Shown here one piece after another: positions 7,394 to 11,941 of a stretch of 11,941 nt of DNA (its first letter is position 1; each line of letters opens with the position of its first letter). Origin of the DNA: Prolixibacteraceae bacterium (GTDB lineage: Bacteria > Bacteroidota > Bacteroidia > Bacteroidales > Prolixibacteraceae). A program made the position numbers and the translations under genes. The DNA lies in the NCBI GenBank assembly GCA_016931875.1, contig JAFGDX010000356.1, positions 1 to 11,941 on the forward strand. The letters are read 5' to 3'. The notes below the pieces were generated by a model, which made no database searches, was not told the DNA's origin, and saw only the letters and a list, made by a program, of their open reading frames with translations.

Positions 7394-9730
7394 CTATTTC
7401 CCGGATTCATTTTTTTTCTGGCTTTCACGCATCGGGTTTGAACCGCCGCCGTATCCTCCGCTTCCAAAATTCGATTTGTAAAGTTGAAAACGGGTTGGAT
7501 GTATTTTTGGCGGCCAGTTGTTGTTATCCAAATTTACATCGGCAGTTTCAAGAAACGGATCCAGAGCAATGTTGGTTACTACTTTCTGAAAAACAAACAC
7601 CTTGGAAACCTCTTCGTTATTTCGGCGCCAAATTTCAGCCGGAATTCTTTGTACCTCTTTGGTTCCGTCTTCAAAAGTAAATTCCAGGATGATGGGCATT
7701 ACCAAACCGCCAATATTCTTAAAGTCAAGCTGGTAATAGTTGTAATTTCCATCCAGAATTTCATTTTCTTCTTCAGAGTAATCCGCGTGTTTCTTTTTGT
7801 ATTCTTCAATATCTTTTTTTGTTACGGCATATTCATCATATGTTGTATAAAAATCGTGGGTTGCCGGATCGGTTGCCGTAACCGTTTCATCCATGGTTTC
7901 TTTGTTCCTGATGTCGGTTATTGAAACCAGCGATTCATCTTCTTTTTTCTCCAGCGGTTTTTCAATTTCCGGGTCTTCGGTTTTGGGCTGCAGCCAGGTT
8001 ACTTTATCCAAAGCAATATCCACGTTATCGGTGGTATAAAACCATCCGCGCCAAAACCAGTCGAGGTCAACCCCCGATGCATCTTCCATGGTGCGGAAAA
8101 AATCTTCCGGCGAAGGGTGTTTAAACATCCAGCGCTGTGCATACTGTTTGAAAGCAAAATCAAACAATTCGCGCCCCATAACGGTTTCTCGCAAAATATT
8201 GAGGGCGGTAGTAGGTTTACTGTAGGCATTGCTTCCCAGGTTCCAAACCGATTCTGAGTTGGTCATAACAGGCGCCATATATTTTTTGTCGCCTTTCATA
8301 TAATCGACAATTTTATAGGGTTGCCCGGCCCTCGAAGGAAATCCGTATTCCCATTCCTGTTCGGTTAAAAATTCCAAAAAGGTATTTAATCCTTCATCCA
8401 TCCAGGTCCACTGTCTTTCGTCTGAATTTACAATCATGGGGAAAAAGTTGTGCCCGACTTCGTGAACAACAACCCCAATCATCCCGTATTTGGTACGTTC
8501 GCTGTAGGTGCCGTCCGGTTCGGGCCGCCCGCCGTTAAAACAAATCATCGGGTATTCCATCCCAATCCTGTCGGTATGAACAGAAATTGCCACCGGGTAC
8601 GGATAATCAAACGTGAATTTTGAGTAGGTTTTGATGGTGTGTGCCACCACCCGTGTTGAATATTGTTCCCACAGCGGATTCCCCTCTTTGGGATAATACG
8701 ACATGGCCATCACTGTGCGATCGCCAAATTTCACGCCCATGGCATCCCAAATAAACTTACGGGAACTGGCAAAGGCAAAATCCCTTACATTTTTTGCTTT
8801 GAATACCCAGGTTTTTTCTTTCCCCGATTTATTTTTCTCGGTTTTGCGGGCTTCATCTTCAGTAATAATCATTACCGGTTCAGTGGCTGTTTTTGCCGCT
8901 TCCAGCCGGCGAATCTGAGTATTGGTTAAAACTTCAGCGGCATTCTGCAGTTCACCGGTTGCCCCCACAATATGGTCGTCGGGCACAGTGAGTTTTACTT
9001 CAAAATCTCCAAAAGGAAGGGTAAATTCACCACTTCCCAGAAATTGTTTGTGCTGCCAGCCTTCCACCTCGTTGTAAACCGCCATACGCGGATAAAACTG
9101 TGCAATAGTGTACAGGTAATTATCTTCCTCTTCAAAATGTTCATAACCCGAACGTCCTCCGTCACGCAGCCGGTTATTGATATTGTACCACCATTTTACC
9201 GAAAACACAATTGTTTCTCCGGGTTGTAAAGGTTCCGGCAAATCAATACGCATCATTGTTTTGTTAATGGTGTATGGCAGCGGGTTTCCTTTTGCACCTT
9301 TTACTTCTTCAATATTAAACCCGCCGTCAAAACTGTTTTCAAGCCGGTTTAACTGCATAACCGAAATACGCTCACCCAACTGCGATGTTCGTATTTTCCG
9401 TGTGTCAGAATCTTTTGCACGCATGTTCTGATCCAGTTGCATCCAAATGTAACTCAACACGTCGGGAGATTGATTATGATAAGTTACTGTTTCGTCGCCA
9501 TAAATCCGCCGGGTTTCATCATCCAGCCGAATATTCATTACATAATCTGCCTTTTGCTGCCAGTATTCGTGCCCCGGCGCCCCCGATGCGGTGCGGTACA
9601 CATTCGGTGTGGCAAACTCCATCTTTAACTGTCTGAATTTGTTTTTATTGATATTTTCCTGCGATGTTGCGTTCAAAGTGAATAACAAAAAAAGAACAAC
9701 AACTATTCTCAAAAAGGCAGAATATTTCAT
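7394..9730 (-). CDS. Secreted M1-family zinc metallopeptidase
   Basis: This 778-residue gluzincin aminopeptidase-like enzyme is probably periplasmic or outer-surface. A signal peptide spans about residues 1-23 (hydrophobic VVVLFLLF, then NATSQ). An N-terminal beta-domain precedes GMEYP (390-394), the variant of the M1 exopeptidase GAMEN motif. The zinc site is HEVGH (423-427) followed after 18 residues by Glu446 in WMDEG, a perfect HExxH-18x-E. Tyr503 in NAYSKP is the likely transition-state tyrosine. The C-terminal region ends in a beta-domain with the motif around DPFLETADVNLDNN (724-737), familiar from Bacteroidota M1 proteins, and then a Gly/Ser-rich polar tail (756-778). It ends 7 bp from the convergent GH20-like gene and begins 76 bp after the HupE-like gene, so co-transcription with HupE is plausible. 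Its peptide substrate is unknown. Confidence 0.93.
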   Translation of the reverse strand: MKYSAFLRIVVVLFLLFTLNATSQENINKNKFRQLKMEFATPNVYRTASGAPGHEYWQQKADYVMNIRLDDETRRIYGDETVTYHNQSPDVLSYIWMQLDQNMRAKDSDTRKIRTSQLGERISVMQLNRLENSFDGGFNIEEVKGAKGNPLPYTINKTMMRIDLPEPLQPGETIVFSVKWWYNINNRLRDGGRSGYEHFEEEDNYLYTIAQFYPRMAVYNEVEGWQHKQFLGSGEFTLPFGDFEVKLTVPDDHIVGATGELQNAAEVLTNTQIRRLEAAKTATEPVMIITEDEARKTEKNKSGKEKTWVFKAKNVRDFAFASSRKFIWDAMGVKFGDRTVMAMSYYPKEGNPLWEQYSTRVVAHTIKTYSKFTFDYPYPVAISVHTDRIGMEYPMICFNGGRPEPDGTYSERTKYGMIGVVVHEVGHNFFPMIVNSDERQWTWMDEGLNTFLEFLTEQEWEYGFPSRAGQPYKIVDYMKGDKKYMAPVMTNSESVWNLGSNAYSKPTTALNILRETVMGRELFDFAFKQYAQRWMFKHPSPEDFFRTMEDASGVDLDWFWRGWFYTTDNVDIALDKVTWLQPKTEDPEIEKPLEKKEDESLVSITDIRNKETMDETVTATDPATHDFYTTYDEYAVTKKDIEEYKKKHADYSEEENEILDGNYNYYQLDFKNIGGLVMPIILEFTFEDGTKEVQRIPAEIWRRNNEEVSKVFVFQKVVTNIALDPFLETADVNLDNNNWPPKIHPTRFQLYKSNFGSGGYGGGSNPMRESQKKNESGK

Positions 9731-9788
9731 TTTTGAATATCTTTTTGTAAAATAATGGATAAACTTGTCAGCAATTTTAATAATAATT

Positions 9789-9805
9789 CCGGAAAATTAT
9801 TCCGG
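9789..9805 (-). terminator. Hairpin immediately after the HupE-like gene
   Basis: CCGGAA (9789-9794) pairs with TTCCGG (9800-9805) over a 5-nt loop. It begins 1 nt beyond the stop codon of the HupE-like gene, and on the minus strand an AATTATTATT tail follows. It could be a weak terminator or a processing/stability element between the HupE-like gene and the M1 peptidase gene. The stem is short and the T-tract imperfect. Confidence 0.4.
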
Positions 9806-9806
9806 C

Positions 9807-10379
9807 TTACCATATTTTATTCTGAATAATTAAAGTTAAGGCAATTCCGGCGGCAGCCCCCGAAATAAAAATCCGCCAAACCGAATGTTTTAAATGCAAC
9901 AACTTCAGCGACAGCCCCAGGATAGTAAAATAAACAGCCAGAATAACAATCTGTCCGATTTCCAAACCCACATTAAAGGCCAAAAGTGGCTGAACGATAG
10001 AAGTTTCGGCACCAAGCAGTTCTTTTAAATAGTTTGAAAAACCCAATCCGTGAACCAATCCAAAAAACAAAGCAATTGTATAAATTAGTTTTTGTCGTCC
10101 TTTTTTTGCCGGAAACACATTTGAAATGGCCGTTATCAAAATGGTAACCGGAATCAGAAATTCAATAAGCGGAGCCGGAATTAAAACATAATTCAGTGTT
10201 GAAAGAGCAAGTGTTACTGAATGCCCGATGGTAAATGCAGTAATCAGAATCAGTACTTTTTTTATTTCTGAAAAAGGATAGGCAGCACACAATGTGAGTA
10301 CAAACACAATGTGATCGTATCCCTGAATATTAATTATGTGGTGGAAACCCAGTGTGAGATAAAGCTGAAATGAACTCAT
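9807..10379 (-). CDS. HupE/UreJ-like (HupE_UreJ_2) integral membrane protein
   Basis: This 190-residue protein has about six hydrophobic helices. Its first helix carries GFHHIINIQGYDHIVFVL (residues 11-28), the version of the HupE His/Asp motif seen in the second HupE/UreJ group. TAFTIGHSVTLAL (47-59), GLVHGLGFSNYL (107-118) and FNVGLEIGQIV (134-144) are the other conserved helices, bearing intramembrane His, Asn and Glu residues suited to metal handling. Classical HupE and UreJ are nickel permeases; for this Bacteroidota branch the cargo is not established to my knowledge, and there is no hydrogenase or urease gene in the window. It is divergent from the DUF6702-like gene (50 bp) and precedes the M1 peptidase on the same strand. 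The family call is good; metal transport is inference. Confidence 0.85.
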   Translation of the reverse strand: MSSFQLYLTLGFHHIINIQGYDHIVFVLTLCAAYPFSEIKKVLILITAFTIGHSVTLALSTLNYVLIPAPLIEFLIPVTILITAISNVFPAKKGRQKLIYTIALFFGLVHGLGFSNYLKELLGAETSIVQPLLAFNVGLEIGQIVILAVYFTILGLSLKLLHLKHSVWRIFISGAAAGIALTLIIQNKIW

Positions 10380-10386
10380 TATTTAA

Positions 10387-10394
10387 TACCTTTG
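10387..10394 (+). promoter_or_regulatory. Bacteroidota-type -7 box (TACCTTTG) for the DUF6702-like gene
   Basis: TACCTTTG matches TAnnTTTG exactly and is followed by CAACG, a context typical of Bacteroidota promoters. It predicts transcription starting near 10400, giving a leader of about 30 nt. No clear TTTG stands at -33; that position falls inside the start of the divergent HupE-like gene. Confidence 0.65.
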
Positions 10395-10402
10395 CAACGA
10401 AA

Positions 10403-10423
10403 ATGAACCAATTTTCAAAATAA
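10403..10423 (+). other. Six-codon leader mini-ORF upstream of the DUF6702-like gene
   Basis: ATG at 10403 encodes MNQFSK and stops at TAA (10421-10423), followed in frame by a second TAA and then, one codon later, by the GTG start of the next gene. The ATG lies only a few bases after the predicted transcription start. It may be a translated leader coupled to the GTG, or chance. The two in-frame stops rule out simply extending the gene to this ATG. Confidence 0.25.
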
Positions 10424-10429
10424 TAACGC

Positions 10430-10939
10430 GTGAAAATAGGTAAAAAAATATTTCTTCAATTGGTTCTTATATTTTTTGCAGGAACCGGTATGAGTTTGGC
10501 ACATCCGTTTTACGTGAGCATTTGCCAGATAAATTACAACGAACAAAACCGCTCTCTTGAAATTTCGGTTAAAATTTTTGCCGACGATTTACAAACGGCT
10601 CTTATGAACCGCGGTATTTCGGATTTGCATTTGGGAGAAACAGAGGAAAACCCGGAGACAGATACCTTCCTTTCAGAATATTTTAAAGACCACCTTTCGG
10701 TGTTGGTCGATGAAAGACTGTTTGAATTTCATTTTATTGGGAAAGAACCGGAAGACGATGCCGTTTGGTGCTATCTCGAAATTCAGGATGTAAACACTTT
10801 TAGTAAAATTGAAGTAAGAAACACAATTTTAACTGAAATATTTGAAACCCAAAGCAACATAGTTCAGGTAACTTTTGACGGGAGAACAAAAAACCTGTTG
10901 CTGAAAAAAGGGAATACACAAGGCAGCTTACTTTTTTAA
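10430..10939 (+). CDS. Small secreted protein of the DUF6702 type, unknown function
   Basis: This 169-residue protein has a Sec signal peptide (residues 1-24: lysines, hydrophobic LQLVLIFFAGTG, then SLA before the cut). The predicted mature protein begins H-P-F-Y-V-S, then a segment (QINYNEQNRSLEISVKIFADDLQTAL) that I recognise as DUF6702-like, common in Bacteroidota. The rest looks mainly beta-stranded with further histidines at 67, 88 and 101 and a cysteine at 114. The start is GTG; no in-frame ATG upstream is usable because of two stops, and the next internal ATG would remove most of the signal peptide. A histidine at the mature N-terminus is a known metal-binding arrangement in CopC and LPMO proteins, but no homology to these is claimed. 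It is divergent from the HupE-like gene. Family identification is from memory. Confidence 0.75.
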   Translation: MKIGKKIFLQLVLIFFAGTGMSLAHPFYVSICQINYNEQNRSLEISVKIFADDLQTALMNRGISDLHLGETEENPETDTFLSEYFKDHLSVLVDERLFEFHFIGKEPEDDAVWCYLEIQDVNTFSKIEVRNTILTEIFETQSNIVQVTFDGRTKNLLLKKGNTQGSLLF

Positions 10940-10963
10940 ATGTACAACTGCTTGTTTTAAGCC

Positions 10964-10993
10964 ATTGATTTATCGAAACAATTTATAAATTTG
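10964..10993 (+). promoter_or_regulatory. Promoter for the ThuA-domain gene
   Basis: A TTG at 10965-10967 lies 18 nt before TAAATTTG (10986-10993), which matches the Bacteroidota TTG-N17..23-TAnnTTTG promoter exactly. Predicted transcription would start near 11000, with a leader of about 25 nt before the ATG at 11026. This makes the ThuA gene its own unit despite lying only 86 bp after the previous gene. Confidence 0.7.
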
Positions 10994-11025
10994 TTACCCG
11001 TATAAATCAAATTAAACCTAAAAAA

Positions 11026-11841
11026 ATGCAAAAAATAAAATCCACAAAACTGGCTCAAATCTTCCTGGCTGTCGTGTTTCTGTTTTCAACTTTTGCAGGA
11101 ATGGCTGTCAAAAAATCCGGTGCAGATGAACTTCCATCGTTAAAAGGGAAAAAAGTATTAATGGTTTGGGGTGGCTGGGACGGACACTACCCAAAGGAAC
11201 TGACCGAAAAAGTACTGGCTTTTTTGAAAGAAGAGGGTGCCATTGTTACGGTTTCCGACTCGCTGGGTGTTTACACCAACAAGGAACTGATGGAGGAGAT
11301 GGATCTGATTTTTCAGTCGTGGACCATGGGGCAAATTACCGGCGAACAGGAAAAGGGGCTCCTCAATGCTGTAAAAAATGGTGTTGGATTGGCAGGCACA
11401 CACGGAGGCCTGGGTGATTCATTCCGCAACAATACCGAATACCAGTTTATGGTTGGCGGACAGTGGGTGGCACATCCGGGCGGAGTTATTGATTATACCG
11501 TTCAGGTGACTGATAAAAAGGATGCGGTAACCAAAGGATTAGGTGAATTTAAAATGCATTCCGAACAATATTTTATGCATGTAGACCCGAATGTAAAAGT
11601 ACTGGCAACCACCACATTCACCGGAGAGCACGGCGACTGGATTACCGGAGCTGTAATGCCGGTAGTTTGGAAAAAAACCTATGGAAAAGGCCGTGTATTT
11701 TACATTTCGGTAGGCCACACTCCTGCCGATTTTGATGTACCTGAAGCATGGGAAATTTTAACACGCGGAATTAAATGGGCCAGCGGAAGCAAATATTTAC
11801 CAAAGGAAGAATGGATGAGCCCGGTTTATCCCGGGAAATAG
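11026..11841 (+). CDS. Secreted ThuA-domain protein
   Basis: This 271-residue protein has an N-terminal signal sequence (residues 1 to about 27, hydrophobic IFLAVVFLFSTFAG; no lipobox cysteine) and one ThuA domain with a class I glutamine amidotransferase-like fold. Domain landmarks are VLMVWGGWDGH (44-54), GLAGTHGGLGDSF (121-133), GGQWVAHPGG (144-153), HSEQYFMHVDP (178-188), and MPVVWKKTYGKGRVFYISVG (211-230) followed by H231. In Sinorhizobium, ThuA acts with the Gfo/Idh protein ThuB to make 3-keto derivatives of trehalose and similar sugars, so secreted ThuA proteins of Bacteroidota may do related sugar chemistry. The gene has its own promoter and terminator, so it is a single transcript. 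The Tat-exported Gfo/Idh at 4921 is the nearest exported potential partner. The exact reaction is not assignable. Confidence 0.9.
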   Translation: MQKIKSTKLAQIFLAVVFLFSTFAGMAVKKSGADELPSLKGKKVLMVWGGWDGHYPKELTEKVLAFLKEEGAIVTVSDSLGVYTNKELMEEMDLIFQSWTMGQITGEQEKGLLNAVKNGVGLAGTHGGLGDSFRNNTEYQFMVGGQWVAHPGGVIDYTVQVTDKKDAVTKGLGEFKMHSEQYFMHVDPNVKVLATTTFTGEHGDWITGAVMPVVWKKTYGKGRVFYISVGHTPADFDVPEAWEILTRGIKWASGSKYLPKEEWMSPVYPGK

Positions 11842-11860
11842 CTTTATAATCAATTGACAT

Positions 11861-11894
11861 AAAAAGGCACCGTAAAACGCGGTGCTTTTTTTTT
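11861..11894 (+). terminator. Strong Rho-independent terminator after the ThuA gene
   Basis: GCACCG (11867-11872) pairs with CGGTGC (11880-11885) over a 7-nt loop. The stem can extend through a G-T pair and A5/T5, and nine Ts follow. It lies 20 bp after the stop codon. The remaining bases to 11941 show no feature. Confidence 0.88.
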
Positions 11895-11941
11895 GAAAAG
11901 CCCTCCCCCCGGCCGCATAAAAACAAACTTCAAAATAAAAC

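Noticed and set aside
10416..10423. Possible -7 box TTATTTTG on the minus strand for the HupE-like gene
   Set aside because: It has one mismatch to TAnnTTTG and no TTG at the right distance upstream, so I do not annotate it as a promoter.
1..11941. Mobile element, CRISPR, tRNA/rRNA or phage signatures
   Set aside because: I saw no transposase or integrase, no spaced direct repeats, no terminal inverted repeats flanking genes and no structured RNA gene; the window reads as ordinary chromosomal glycan and envelope genes.

Overview
The window looks like chromosomal DNA of a free-living, glycan-degrading Bacteroidota, possibly near the Marinilabiliales/Prolixibacteraceae; that placement is only an impression. 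The signs are AT-rich spacers, starts without Shine-Dalgarno sequences, promoter boxes of the Bacteroidota type (TAnnTTTG), and the gene families present. No rRNA, tRNA, CRISPR, insertion sequence or phage gene is visible. Coding density is high and the genes lie in alternating divergent and convergent blocks.

Left block (1-4631, minus strand): a four-gene operon transcribed leftwards, in the order Na+/sugar symporter, GH130 phosphorylase, Gfo/Idh/MocA oxidoreductase, and a cellobiose/mannobiose 2-epimerase cut by the window edge. Symporter, GH130 and epimerase match the known intracellular beta-mannan route: mannobiose is imported, epimerised to mannosyl-glucose, then phosphorolysed to mannose-1-phosphate and glucose. 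The oxidoreductase between them is not part of the textbook pathway.

Centre (4632-7386): a 289-bp divergent intergenic region with a 10-bp inverted repeat. It is followed on the plus strand by a Tat-exported Gfo/Idh oxidoreductase, a hairpin terminator, and a secreted GH20-like glycosidase. Together these suggest extracytoplasmic glycan processing next to cytoplasmic mannoside use.

Right block (7394-11841): a secreted M1 metallopeptidase and a HupE/UreJ-type membrane protein on the minus strand, divergent from a small secreted DUF6702-like protein whose predicted mature N-terminus is a histidine. Last comes a secreted ThuA-domain protein with its own promoter and a strong terminator. The HupE / M1 / DUF6702 neighbourhood is the best candidate for an uncharacterised system. 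ThuA and Gfo/Idh proteins are functionally linked in other bacteria (3-keto sugar chemistry), so the ThuA gene may belong functionally with the central oxidoreductase.

All functions are assigned from sequence motifs and memory of the families; no searches were run.
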